19,226 nt of DNA from Desulfobacterales bacterium (GTDB taxonomy: Bacteria > Desulfobacterota > DSM-4660 > Desulfatiglandales > JALVZP01), in NCBI GenBank assembly GCA_027064285.1, contig JAMOPX010000052.1, forward strand, positions 1 through 19,226, read 5' to 3'. The translations under genes and the position numbers were made by a program. The notes under the pieces are model-generated. The model worked only from the letters and a program-made list of their open reading frames with translations, had not been told where the DNA came from and ran no database searches. Positions 7,177-14,826 of the stretch are shown piece after piece. Numbering within the stretch: position 1 is the first letter of the stretch; each line of letters opens with the position of its first letter.

Positions 7177-7725
7177 ATGCCAGGTGAATCCAGAATTGGG
7201 AGAAGACCTATTCCTATACCCCAGGGGGTTCAGGTAAAATTAGATGGTAATCTTGTTACTGTAAAAGGTCCAAAGGGAGAGCTGAAAAGGGAAATTCATC
7301 CTGATATAGGCATTGAGATTCAGGACAATGTAATAAAAGTCTTTATTAAAAAGCACACAAAAAAGAGTAAAGCACTGCATGGTCTTTTTAATTCTTTGAT
7401 ATGGAATATGGTAAAAGGGGTAACAGAAGGTTTTAAAAAGGCGCTTGAAATTGTTGGGGTGGGATATAGAGCAGAGCTTAAAGGTAGAACTATTGTTTTA
7501 AATTTAGGATATTCTAATCCCATAGAGTTTGAATTGCCAAAGGGTATAGATGCTCAGGTGGAAAGGAGTAAGATTGTATTAATGGGCATAGATAAAGAGC
7601 TTGTTGGTGAAACTGCTGCTAAGATTAGAAGATTTAGGCCACCTGAACCTTATAAAGGAAAAGGTATAAGGTATGAAGGTGAGATAATTATTAAGAAAGC
7701 TGGTAAAGGCGGAGGTGCTAAGTAA
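7177..7725 (+). CDS. rplF: 50S ribosomal protein L6
   Basis: The 182-residue protein begins SRIGRRPIPIPQGVQVKLDG after a short leader and ends with the L6 signature PEPYKGKGIRYEGEIIIKKA. The two repeated L6 domains are visible as GNLVTVKGPKGELKRE and GRTIVLNLGYSNPIEFELP. L6 lies near the factor-binding site of 50S. ATG 7177 follows AAGGAG at 7164-7169 by 7 nt. The gene reopens the operon after the 146-nt gap and ends 3 nt before rplR. Confidence 0.97.
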   Translation: MPGESRIGRRPIPIPQGVQVKLDGNLVTVKGPKGELKREIHPDIGIEIQDNVIKVFIKKHTKKSKALHGLFNSLIWNMVKGVTEGFKKALEIVGVGYRAELKGRTIVLNLGYSNPIEFELPKGIDAQVERSKIVLMGIDKELVGETAAKIRRFRPPEPYKGKGIRYEGEIIIKKAGKGGGAK

Positions 7726-7728
7726 ATA

Positions 7729-8097
7729 ATGGGAAGACTTAGTAAAAGAGAAGCAAGATTGCGCAGAAAAAAGAGGATACGCAAAAAGATTCGTGGAACT
7801 TCTGAAAGGCCACGTTTGTGTGTTTATAGAAGTCTGAGGCATATTTATGCTCAGATAATAGACGATACAATGGGTAGAACTTTGGCTTCGGCTTCTACTT
7901 TATCAAAAGATATAGCTCCTGTGGTGGGCAAGGACTCTGGTAATAAAAAAGGAGCAGCTGTAGTAGGAGAGGCCATAGCAAGGATGGCTTTAAGTAAGGG
8001 AATAAAAAGGGTTGTTTTTGATAGAAACGGTTTTTTGTATCATGGTAGAGTAAAAGAGTTAGCTGAAGCAGCAAGAAAAGCAGGATTAGAATTCTAA
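7729..8097 (+). CDS. rplR: 50S ribosomal protein L18
   Basis: The 122-residue protein has a basic N-terminal arm (KREARLRRKKRIRKKIRG), then RPRLCVYRSLRHIYAQIIDD, and ends FDRNGFLYHGRVKELAEAAR, typical of L18. L18 binds 5S rRNA with L5 and L25 in the central protuberance. ATG 7729 is 3 nt after rplF; GGAGG at 7711-7715 inside rplF is the nearest binding site. Confidence 0.97.
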   Translation: MGRLSKREARLRRKKRIRKKIRGTSERPRLCVYRSLRHIYAQIIDDTMGRTLASASTLSKDIAPVVGKDSGNKKGAAVVGEAIARMALSKGIKRVVFDRNGFLYHGRVKELAEAARKAGLEF

Positions 8098-8111
8098 TAA
8101 GGAGAGATTAT

Positions 8112-8600
8112 ATGGAGCAAGAACTCCAGCTAATAGAAAAGGTGGTACATGTAAAAAGAGTTGCAAAGGTAGTAAAAGGAGGACGTAGATTTAGTTTTAG
8201 TGCCATAGTTGTGGTAGGAGATGGAAATGGAAGAGTAGGTATGGGCCTTGGTAAGGCGAAAGAGGTGCCTGATGCTATAAGAAAAGGCATAGAAAAGGCA
8301 AAAAAGGATATGAAACCAATTGCTATTCAAAATGGCACTATTCCATATGAGGTTATAGGAAAAGCAGGGGCAGGTATGGTATTGCTTAAGCCTGCATCCC
8401 CTGGAACTGGTATTATTGCTGGTGGTGCGGTCAGACCTGTGCTTGAAGCAGCAGGAATTCACAACATACTTACAAAGTGTATTGGCTCTAATAATCCTCA
8501 TAATGTAGTAAGAGCAACTTTAGCTGGACTCCGTTCATTAAGAACTCCGGAGGAGATTGCACATCGTAGAGGAAAGAAACTGGAAGAAATAAAGGGGTAG
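8112..8600 (+). CDS. rpsE: 30S ribosomal protein S5
   Basis: The 162-residue protein has the double-stranded RNA-binding part HVKRVAKVVKGGRRFSFSAI with GDGNGRVGMGLGKAKEVPDA, and the S5 domain-2 segments GTGIIAGGAVRPVLEAAGI and NPHNVVRATLAGL. S5 shapes the decoding region and mRNA entry and affects accuracy. ATG 8112 follows GGAGAG at 8101-8106. It ends 3 nt before rpmD. Confidence 0.97.
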   Translation: MEQELQLIEKVVHVKRVAKVVKGGRRFSFSAIVVVGDGNGRVGMGLGKAKEVPDAIRKGIEKAKKDMKPIAIQNGTIPYEVIGKAGAGMVLLKPASPGTGIIAGGAVRPVLEAAGIHNILTKCIGSNNPHNVVRATLAGLRSLRTPEEIAHRRGKKLEEIKG

Positions 8601-8603
8601 AAA

Positions 8604-8792
8604 ATGGGCGCTATTATTAAAGTCACACTTGTAAAAAGTGGAATAGGACAGAGCAGGAAAATAAAGGATACCTTAAGGGCTCTTGGTTTTAGAAAACTTT
8701 ATCAGACAATTACAGTAAAAAATCATCCTTCGGTGTTAGGTATGCTCAGAAAAGTGTCTCATTTAGTAAAAATTGAATTGGAGCAGGAGTAA
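8604..8792 (+). CDS. rpmD: 50S ribosomal protein L30
   Basis: The 62 residues show IKVTLVKSGIGQSRKIKDTL, LGFRKLYQTITVKNHPSVLG and MLRKVSHLVKIE, which define bacterial L30. Its presence is informative because some bacterial lineages lack L30. It lies between rpsE and rplO, the normal position. ATG 8604 follows AAAGGGG in the end of rpsE. Confidence 0.96.
   Translation: MGAIIKVTLVKSGIGQSRKIKDTLRALGFRKLYQTITVKNHPSVLGMLRKVSHLVKIELEQE
8784..8789 (+). promoter_or_regulatory. Shine-Dalgarno sequence deciding the rplO start
   Basis: CAGGAG stands 4 nt before ATG 8794. An upstream in-frame TTG at 8773 would add seven residues inside the rpmD reading region and has no site of its own, so ATG 8794 is preferred. 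Confidence 0.6.
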
Positions 8793-8793
8793 T

Positions 8794-9237
8794 ATGAAAA
8801 TACACGAACTTTCACCAAAACCTGGTTCAAAAAGGAATAGAAAGAGGGTCGGTAGAGGTCCGGGATCCGGGCATGGAAAGACTTCATGTCGAGGCCAGAA
8901 GGGACAAAATGCACGTTCTGGTGGAGGTCCTGCGAGAGGCTTTGAAGGTGGACAGATGCCTATACACAGAAGACTTCCAAAAAGAGGTTTTAAAAATATA
9001 TTTAAAAAGGAATATGAAATTCTAAATATAAAAGATTTAAATATATTTAAGCCAAACGAAGAGGTAGGAATAGATAAGCTTATAGAAAAAGGTCTTGTGT
9101 ATGGAAATGCTGATGGCGTAAAATTGTTAGGAGATGGTGAAATTTCTTATCCTCTCTTTATAAAAGTCCATAAGGCAAGCAAAACTGCAATAGAGAAGAT
9201 TTCAGCCAGCGGTGGAAGAGTGGAGTTATTAGGATAA
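8794..9237 (+). CDS. rplO: 50S ribosomal protein L15
   Basis: The 147-residue protein begins MKIHELSPKPGSKRNRKRVG and has the glycine-rich arm GRGPGSGHGKTSCRGQKGQ and ARGFEGGQMPIHRRLPKRG, the clear signature of L15. It assembles late into 50S. ATG 8794 is chosen on N-terminal conservation and on the adjacent CAGGAG. It starts 1 nt after rpmD and ends 1 nt before secY, so translation along rpmD-rplO-secY is probably coupled. Confidence 0.97.
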   Translation: MKIHELSPKPGSKRNRKRVGRGPGSGHGKTSCRGQKGQNARSGGGPARGFEGGQMPIHRRLPKRGFKNIFKKEYEILNIKDLNIFKPNEEVGIDKLIEKGLVYGNADGVKLLGDGEISYPLFIKVHKASKTAIEKISASGGRVELLG

Positions 9238-9238
9238 T

Positions 9239-10549
9239 ATGACAGGATTTCAGAATATACCTAAGATTCCAGAGCTGAGAAAGAGGATCTTATTCACTTT
9301 CCTCATGCTTATTGTGTACAGGTTAGGATGTCATATACCTACACCAGGAATAAATGGAGCTGCCTTAGCTGCTTTTTTCTCGCAAAAGCAGGGCACCATA
9401 TTTGGTATGGTGGATATGTTTACAGGTGGTGCGTTACGCAGAATGTCTATAATGGCACTTGGAATTATGCCCTATATAAGTGCGGCTATTATATTAGAGC
9501 TTCTCTCAATTGTTATCCCTGAAATAGGGAGATTGAGAAAAGAAGGGGAGTTGGGCAGAAGAAAATTTACCGAGTATACCAGATATGGGACAGTATTTCT
9601 AAGTTTTGTCCAAGGATTTGGTATAGCTATTGGTCTTGAAAATATGGCAGGACCTGGAGGCTCGCTAATTGTGCCTGTGGGTGGATGGGGTTTTAGACTG
9701 CTTACAGCTATTACATTGTGTGCAGGAACTGTTTTTCTGATGTGGATAGGTGAGCAGATTACTGAAAGGGGAATTGGTAATGGTATCTCTCTAATAATAT
9801 TTGCTGGAATTGTTGCACGTATGCCAGTAGCTGTAGCCAATACTCTAAGACTTATAAAAACAGGTGAACTTACTCCATTTTTTATGCTCCTTTTGTTGGC
9901 ATTTATGATTTTAGTGATCGGAATAATAGTCTTTGTTGAAAAAGGGCAAAGGAGAATTCCTGTTCAATATGCTAAAAGAGTGATAGGAAGAAGAATATAT
10001 GGGGGGCAGACCACTCATCTGCCTTTAAAGGTAAATACTGCGGGAGTTATTCCGCCTATTTTTGCGTCATCTATGCTTATGTTTCCAGCTACTATAGCGA
10101 ACTTTATTGATCCAAACAAGATGCCTTTGTTGCATCAAATAGTAAACTATTTAAGACCCGGAAATCTGGTTTATAGTATTATATATGTGATTCTTATTTT
10201 CTTTTTCTGCTATTTTTATACAGCTGTTCAGTTTAATCCTATGGATGTAGCTGATAGCATGAAGAAGCAAGGCGGATATATCCCAGGGGTAAGACCTGGA
10301 AAGAGTACTGCTGAGTATATAGACAGGGTGCTAACAAGACTTACTTTTTGGGGTGCTGTATATGTCTCGGCTATTTGTGTACTGCCACAAATTTTGATAT
10401 TTAAATTACATGTGCCATTTTATTTTGGGGGGACAGGGCTTCTTATAGTAGTGGTAGTAGCGATGGATACTATTACACAAATAGAAGCTCATATGCTTAT
10501 GAGACACTATGAAGGTTTTGTAAAAAGAGGTTTTGTAAAGGTTAGATAA
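9239..10549 (+). CDS. secY: protein translocase subunit SecY
   Basis: The 436-residue polytopic membrane protein has the expected ten hydrophobic segments. TM1 runs from about residue 18 to 36 (ILFTFLMLIVYRLG) and is followed by the conserved HIPTPGINGAAL. Other signatures are GERGIGNGISLIIFAGI-like TERGIGNGISLIIF, the cytoplasmic RRIPVQYAKR, and the end MRHYEGFVKRGF. SecY is the channel of the Sec translocon in the inner membrane and works with SecE, SecG and SecA. ATG 9239 comes 1 nt after rplO. Neither adk nor map follows; infA starts 1 nt after its stop. Confidence 0.98.
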   Translation: MTGFQNIPKIPELRKRILFTFLMLIVYRLGCHIPTPGINGAALAAFFSQKQGTIFGMVDMFTGGALRRMSIMALGIMPYISAAIILELLSIVIPEIGRLRKEGELGRRKFTEYTRYGTVFLSFVQGFGIAIGLENMAGPGGSLIVPVGGWGFRLLTAITLCAGTVFLMWIGEQITERGIGNGISLIIFAGIVARMPVAVANTLRLIKTGELTPFFMLLLLAFMILVIGIIVFVEKGQRRIPVQYAKRVIGRRIYGGQTTHLPLKVNTAGVIPPIFASSMLMFPATIANFIDPNKMPLLHQIVNYLRPGNLVYSIIYVILIFFFCYFYTAVQFNPMDVADSMKKQGGYIPGVRPGKSTAEYIDRVLTRLTFWGAVYVSAICVLPQILIFKLHVPFYFGGTGLLIVVVVAMDTITQIEAHMLMRHYEGFVKRGFVKVR

Positions 10550-10550
10550 T

Positions 10551-10772
10551 ATGCCAAAAGAAGAACCAATAGAGGTAGAGGGTACAGTTAAAGAAGCATT
10601 GCCAAATGCTATGTTTAAAGTGCAGTTGGATAATGGATATGAAGTGTTAGGTTACATTTCTGGAAAGATGAGAAAACATTATATAAGGATTTTGCCTGGA
10701 GATAGGGTAAAAATTCAGCTTTCCCCTTATGATCTTACAAGGGGTAGGATTGTTTATAGAGAAAGTAAATAA
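10551..10772 (+). CDS. infA: translation initiation factor IF-1
   Basis: The 73-residue protein is a single OB-fold with the family signatures EPIEVEGTVKEALPNAMFKV and ISGKMRKHYIRILPGDRV. IF-1 binds the 30S A site during initiation. In many bacteria adk and map separate secY from infA; here infA directly follows secY. Its stop is followed by AAGGAGG (10771-10777), which serves rpmJ. Confidence 0.98.
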   Translation: MPKEEPIEVEGTVKEALPNAMFKVQLDNGYEVLGYISGKMRKHYIRILPGDRVKIQLSPYDLTRGRIVYRESK

Positions 10773-10784
10773 GGAGGTTTTAAA

Positions 10785-10898
10785 GTGAAGGTTTCTCCTT
10801 CTGTAAAAAAGAGGTGTATGAAGTGTAAGATCATTAAAAGAAAAGGTGTGGTAAGAGTGATATGTGAAAATCCACGCCATAAAAAAAGACAAGGATAA
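10785..10898 (+). CDS. rpmJ: 50S ribosomal protein L36, zinc-binding form
   Basis: A 37-residue ORF from GTG 10785 to TAA 10896-10898 encodes MKVSPSVKKRCMKCKIIKRK and then GVVRVICENPRHKKRQG, which is L36. The zinc ligands of the C+ form are intact: C11, C14, C27 and H32. AAGGAGG at 10771-10777 lies 7 nt before the start. It sits in the normal infA-rpmJ-rpsM order. Confidence 0.97.
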   Translation: MKVSPSVKKRCMKCKIIKRKGVVRVICENPRHKKRQG

Positions 10899-10912
10899 AA
10901 AGGAGAGTATTT

Positions 10913-11299
10913 ATGCCGAGAATAGCAGGGGTAGATTTGCCAAAAAATAAAAGGATAGAGATTGCATTAACTTATATATATGGTATTGGTAGAAGCAGTG
11001 CTAAAAAAATATTAGAGGAAGCAGAGATAGATCCGAATACGAAATCAGATGATCTTAAACCGGAAGATATCACAAAAATAAGAAGAATTATTGATGAGAA
11101 GTATAAAGTAGAGGGGGAGCTTAGGCGAGAAGTAGCAATGAATATAAAAAGACTTATGGAAATAGGCTGCTATAGGGGATTGCGCCATAGAAGAGGGCTT
11201 CCTGTTAGAGGACAGAGAACCAGGACTAATGCAAGAACAAGGAAAGGGCCGAGAGGAGCCAGCATAGGAAGAAGAAAAAGAGAAAAGGCAGGATCCTAA
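10913..11299 (+). CDS. rpsM: 30S ribosomal protein S13
   Basis: The 128-residue protein starts MPRIAGVDLPKNKRIEIALT and ends with the basic tail containing RHRRGLPVRGQRTRTNARTR. The helix-hairpin-helix region is YIYGIGRSSAKKILEEA. S13 bridges to 50S and contacts P-site tRNA. ATG 10913 follows AAAAGGAGAG at 10898-10907. Confidence 0.98.
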   Translation: MPRIAGVDLPKNKRIEIALTYIYGIGRSSAKKILEEAEIDPNTKSDDLKPEDITKIRRIIDEKYKVEGELRREVAMNIKRLMEIGCYRGLRHRRGLPVRGQRTRTNARTRKGPRGASIGRRKREKAGS

Positions 11300-11316
11300 A
11301 ATAGAGGAGATAAGAG

Positions 11317-11709
11317 ATGGCAAGAGCAAGAAGAAAAGGAAGGACAAAAAAAGAAAAAAAGAATGTACATACTGGAATAATTCATATACATTCTACTTTT
11401 AACAATACTATAATTACTGTAACTGATCCTCAAGGCAATGTGATAGCTCAATCCAGTGCTGGAAGAGTAGGGTTTAAAGGTTCAAGGAAAAGTACCCCTT
11501 TTGCAGCTCAGATGGCTGCAAAAGATGCGATTCAAAAGGCTATGGAACATGGGCTTAGGGTAGCAGAGGTGAGAATAAAAGGGCCAGGGGTAGGTAGGGA
11601 AGCAGCACTTAGGGCACTTCAGGTGGAAGGACTTACTATTACTCTTATTAGAGATGTTACTCCTATACCCCATAATGGCTGTAGGCCACCAAAGAGAAGA
11701 AGAGTCTAA
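11317..11709 (+). CDS. rpsK: 30S ribosomal protein S11
   Basis: The 130 residues have the S11 core GIIHIHSTFNNTIITVTDPQ, the GFKGSRKSTPFAAQMAA segment, and the end DVTPIPHNGCRPPKRRRV. S11 is in the platform near the E site. The N-terminal 15 residues are very basic, as is usual. ATG 11317 is preceded by GAGGAGA at 11305-11311. It is 17 nt from its neighbours on both sides. Confidence 0.98.
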   Translation: MARARRKGRTKKEKKNVHTGIIHIHSTFNNTIITVTDPQGNVIAQSSAGRVGFKGSRKSTPFAAQMAAKDAIQKAMEHGLRVAEVRIKGPGVGREAALRALQVEGLTITLIRDVTPIPHNGCRPPKRRRV

Positions 11710-11726
11710 AGTAAAGGAGGTTTATC

Positions 11727-12359
11727 TTGGCAAGATATACAGGTCCTGTTTGCAGATTATGTCGTAGAGAAAATACCAAATTGTTCCTTAAAGGAGACCG
11801 ATGTTTTACTGACAAGTGTTCTTTTGAGAGAAGATCTTATCCACCAGGACAACATGGGCCAACACAAAGAAGGGAAAAATATTCTGATTATAGAATACAG
11901 TTAAGGGAAAAACAGAAGGTTAAAAGGATATATGGTATCTTAGAAAAGCAGTTTAGGATATATTATGAGAGAGCCGAAAGAATGAAAGGGATTACAGGTA
12001 CCAATCTTCTTATCCTTTTGGAGAGAAGGTTGGATAATGTTGTATATAGACTGGGTTTTGGTTCTTCTAGGAAACAGGCAAGACAATGGGTGCGGCACGG
12101 ACATTTTTTGGTAAACGGTAGAAAAGTAGATATTCCTTCATATCAGGTGGATGTTGGAGATGTTATAGAAGTAAGAGAAAAGAGTCGTTCTATACCTCAG
12201 TTGTTAGAAGCCATGCAGACCATAGAAAGACGGGGTATACCAGAATGGTTAGATCTGGACAAGGACAAGTTCAGGGGTGTTATTAAGGGATTGCCAACGA
12301 GAGAGTCTATTGATATCCCGATCCAAGAACAGTTAATTGTAGAATTTTATTCAAAATAA
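11727..12359 (+). CDS. rpsD: 30S ribosomal protein S4, zinc-binding form
   Basis: The 210-residue protein begins ARYTGPVCRLCRRENTKLFL and has four cysteines (C9, C12, C26, C31) placed as in the zinc-containing S4 of thermophiles such as Thermus; E. coli S4 lacks this zinc site. The S4 RNA-binding domain is visible at about residues 95-155 (RRLDNVVYRLGF, RKQARQWVRHGHFLVNGRKV). S4 starts 30S assembly and, in E. coli, represses the alpha operon. The start is TTG 11727 after AAAGGAGG at 11713-11720. Confidence 0.97.
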   Translation: MARYTGPVCRLCRRENTKLFLKGDRCFTDKCSFERRSYPPGQHGPTQRREKYSDYRIQLREKQKVKRIYGILEKQFRIYYERAERMKGITGTNLLILLERRLDNVVYRLGFGSSRKQARQWVRHGHFLVNGRKVDIPSYQVDVGDVIEVREKSRSIPQLLEAMQTIERRGIPEWLDLDKDKFRGVIKGLPTRESIDIPIQEQLIVEFYSK

Positions 12360-12386
12360 CAATAAAAAAGCAAAAAAATAATAGCC

Positions 12387-13484
12387 ATGGGGGAAATATT
12401 GGTAGATCTTAAAAGTAGAAATTGGAGAGAACTGATTAAACCAAAACGGATTACAATAGAGAAAAGTGATTCTACATATGGAAAGTTTGTAGCTGAGCCT
12501 TTAGAAAGAGGTTTTGGGATTACCATAGGTAACGCTTTGAGGAGAATACTGCTTTCCTCTATTCAAGGCTCAGCAATAGTTGCGGTAAAAATCAAAGGGG
12601 TTGTACATGAATTTTCTACTATTCCCGGAGTGGTAGAAGATGTGACTGATATTATTCTGAATCTGAAGAGGGTAAGATTAAGACTTTTGGATAGAGAGGA
12701 AGCGGTAATTCATTTGTTTAAAGAAGGAGAAGGAGATGTAAAGGCAGGGGATATAGACACCCATGGACTTGTGGAGGTACTGAATCCTGAGCATCATATA
12801 GCTACCCTTGCAAAGGATGGAAAATTGGATATAGAAATGGTGGTAAAGATGGGAAAAGGATATGTGCCGGCAGAAAGGCATAAGCCAAAGGAATCAGAAA
12901 TAGGTGTTATATATGTAGATGCTATTTTTTCTCCGATTACAAAAGTAAATTTTAGAGTAACTCAAGCAAGGGTGGGTCAGTTGACTGATTATGACAGTCT
13001 TACAATGGAGATATGGACAGATGGTAGTGTAAACCCCGAAGATGCGCTTGCGTATGCTGCAAAGATACTCAAAGAACAAATGAATCCATTTATAAATTTT
13101 GAGGAATTACCTGAACCAGAAGAAGAGGAAGAAGAGGAAGAAAAGAAAGAAGAAGAGAGAAGACTTATGGAACTTTTATCTAGGCCTGTATCTGAACTAG
13201 AGCTTTCTGTGAGAGCAGCAAATTGTCTGAAAAATGCAGGCATTAGATATATAGGTGAACTTGTTCAAAAAACAGATCAAGAAATGCTTAAGACACAGAA
13301 CTTTGGAAGAAAATCTCTTAATGAGATAAAAACAGTGCTTGCAAGTATGGGCTTAAGCTTAGGTATGAAAGTGGATTTTCATCCTCCAGATACTGCTGAA
13401 TCAGAGAAAGAGGAGCAGGCAGAAAAAGAGTCTGAAAAACCAGAAGAAAATAAAATAGAAGAGGATAAAGGTCATGAGACATAG
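12387..13484 (+). CDS. rpoA: DNA-directed RNA polymerase subunit alpha
   Basis: The 365-residue protein has the dimerising N-terminal domain (GFGITIGNALRRILLSSIQG at about 42-61, VVHEFSTIPGVVEDVTDII at 72-90). A linker follows, then the C-terminal domain from about 268 (SVRAANCLKNAGIRYIGELV, QNFGRKSLNEIK). R276, N279 and K309 correspond to E. coli R265, N268 and K298, which contact UP elements and activators. It is about 36 residues longer than E. coli alpha. The linker holds a run of glutamates near 243-257, and an acidic lysine/glutamate tail follows residue 335. ATG 12387 has no ribosome-binding site, so an in-frame TTG at 12399 may be the real start. It overlaps rplQ by 11 nt. Confidence 0.97.
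   Translation: MGEILVDLKSRNWRELIKPKRITIEKSDSTYGKFVAEPLERGFGITIGNALRRILLSSIQGSAIVAVKIKGVVHEFSTIPGVVEDVTDIILNLKRVRLRLLDREEAVIHLFKEGEGDVKAGDIDTHGLVEVLNPEHHIATLAKDGKLDIEMVVKMGKGYVPAERHKPKESEIGVIYVDAIFSPITKVNFRVTQARVGQLTDYDSLTMEIWTDGSVNPEDALAYAAKILKEQMNPFINFEELPEPEEEEEEEEKKEEERRLMELLSRPVSELELSVRAANCLKNAGIRYIGELVQKTDQEMLKTQNFGRKSLNEIKTVLASMGLSLGMKVDFHPPDTAESEKEEQAEKESEKPEENKIEEDKGHET
12389..12393 (+). promoter_or_regulatory. possible ribosome-binding site pointing to a TTG start for rpoA
   Basis: GGGGG, able to pair with CCUCC through one G-U pair, lies 5 nt before in-frame TTG 12399 and overlaps the annotated ATG 12387. Upstream of ATG 12387 only A-rich sequence is present. If TTG is used the protein starts MVDLKSRNWREL and is 361 residues long. 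Confidence 0.35.
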
Positions 13485-13872
13485 AAAGGGAGGTAAAAAA
13501 CTGGGTAGAAATCCTGCTCATAGAAGAGCACTTATTAGAAATTTGGTTACTGCACTCTTTAAGTATGAACAAATTGAGACAACTGATACAAAGGCAAAGG
13601 TTTTAAGACCAGTGGCAGAGAAGATGATAACTTTGGCAAAGAGAGGAGATTTGCACGCCAGAAGGCAGGCTCTTGCATTCATTCAAGAAAAAAAAGTAGT
13701 TCACAAATTATTTGAAGAAATTGCAAAGAAATATATGGATAGACAAGGTGGATATATTAGAATTATAAAAAAAGGTGTAAGAAAGGGGGATGCAGCACCC
13801 ATTTCTGTTGTGCAATTGATTCCTACCGAGGAAATGAAGGCCGAAGTTGCGCCTGAGAAAACAGAAGAGTAG
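13474..13872 (+). CDS. rplQ: 50S ribosomal protein L17
   Basis: The 132-residue protein starts MRHRKGGKKLGRNPAHRRAL and has the L17 core TTDTKAKVLRPVAEKMITLA. A short acidic tail (EVAPEKTEE) follows the conserved part. L17 lies by the exit tunnel. The gene starts inside the last 11 nt of rpoA, with AAAGG at 13466-13470 as binding site. It is the last ribosomal gene here, and pyrB follows after 27 nt without any hairpin plus T-run. Confidence 0.97.
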   Translation: MRHRKGGKKLGRNPAHRRALIRNLVTALFKYEQIETTDTKAKVLRPVAEKMITLAKRGDLHARRQALAFIQEKKVVHKLFEEIAKKYMDRQGGYIRIIKKGVRKGDAAPISVVQLIPTEEMKAEVAPEKTEE

Positions 13873-13899
13873 CAATAGTTTATAAGTTAAGGGGAAAGA

Positions 13900-14826
13900 G
13901 TGTCGGCCTTTGGTCATAAAGACCTGCTGAGTATAAAACAGCTTTCTGTATCAGATATAGAATTTATTTTAGAAGTAGCAACTTCATTAAAAGAGTTAAT
14001 CTACAGAGATATCAAAAAGGTTCCCACCCTTAGAGGAAAAAGCATAATAAATTTTTTTTATGAACCCAGTACCAGAACGAAAACCTCTTTTGAAATGGCT
14101 GCTAAGATTCTGGGCGCAGATACTATAAGTATATCTGCCTCTACGAGTAGCATGGTAAAAGGGGAAACCCTGATAGATACTGCTAAAAATCTGGAAGCAA
14201 TGAATCCGGACATAATAGTAATTAGACACTCTTCCACAGGTGCTCCCCATCTTATTGCAAAAAGAATAAAGGTTGGTGTGATAAACGCAGGGGATGGAAT
14301 AAATGAGCATCCTACTCAGGCACTTCTTGATCTATTCACTATAAAAGAAAAAAAGGGAGAAATAAAAGGGTTAGAAGTAGCAATAATAGGAGATATTGCT
14401 CATAGCCGTGTGGCAAGATCTGATATAATCGCTCTAAAAAAAATGGGAGCCAATGTAACCGTAGCAGGCCCTCCCACAATGATTCCAATGGAGGTAGAGT
14501 CTTTTGGTGTAAGGCTTTGTCATGATCCTTATGAAGCTGTTAAAGGAAAGGATGTAGTGATTGGATTGAGAATCCAGCTTGAAAGACAGAAAAAAAATCT
14601 TTTTCCCAGTCTTAGAGAATATTCAAATATGTTTGGTATAAGCAAAAAAATGCTCGAGTTTACTAAACCAGATGCTATAGTAATGCATCCTGGTCCTATG
14701 AATAGGGGTGTAGAAATAATGAGTGATGTAGCAGACAGTGGCAGATCTGTTATATTAGATCAAGTTACAAATGGGGTGGCAGTCAGGATGGCTATTTTAT
14801 ACCTGCTTATTGGGGGACAAAAATAG
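13900..14826 (+). CDS. pyrB: aspartate carbamoyltransferase catalytic subunit
   Basis: The 308-residue enzyme joins carbamoyl phosphate and L-aspartate to form N-carbamoyl-aspartate, the first committed step of pyrimidine synthesis. The carbamoyl-phosphate site is intact: S57-T58-R59-T60 in YEPSTRTKTSFE, K87 in SSMVKGET, and H137-P-T-Q140 in EHPTQALLD. The C-terminal aspartate-binding part has MHPGPMNRGVEI. The start is GTG 13900 after AAGGGGAAAG. No pyrI regulatory subunit is adjacent; the order pyrB-pyrC without a gap recalls species where the two proteins form an ATCase-DHOase complex. It stands 27 nt after rplQ and probably shares its transcript. Confidence 0.97.
   Translation: MSAFGHKDLLSIKQLSVSDIEFILEVATSLKELIYRDIKKVPTLRGKSIINFFYEPSTRTKTSFEMAAKILGADTISISASTSSMVKGETLIDTAKNLEAMNPDIIVIRHSSTGAPHLIAKRIKVGVINAGDGINEHPTQALLDLFTIKEKKGEIKGLEVAIIGDIAHSRVARSDIIALKKMGANVTVAGPPTMIPMEVESFGVRLCHDPYEAVKGKDVVIGLRIQLERQKKNLFPSLREYSNMFGISKKMLEFTKPDAIVMHPGPMNRGVEIMSDVADSGRSVILDQVTNGVAVRMAILYLLIGGQK

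Noticed and set aside
8773..8793. Seven-residue extension of L15 from TTG 8773
   Set aside because: It overlaps the rpmD end, has no binding site of its own, and the conserved L15 start is ATG 8794.
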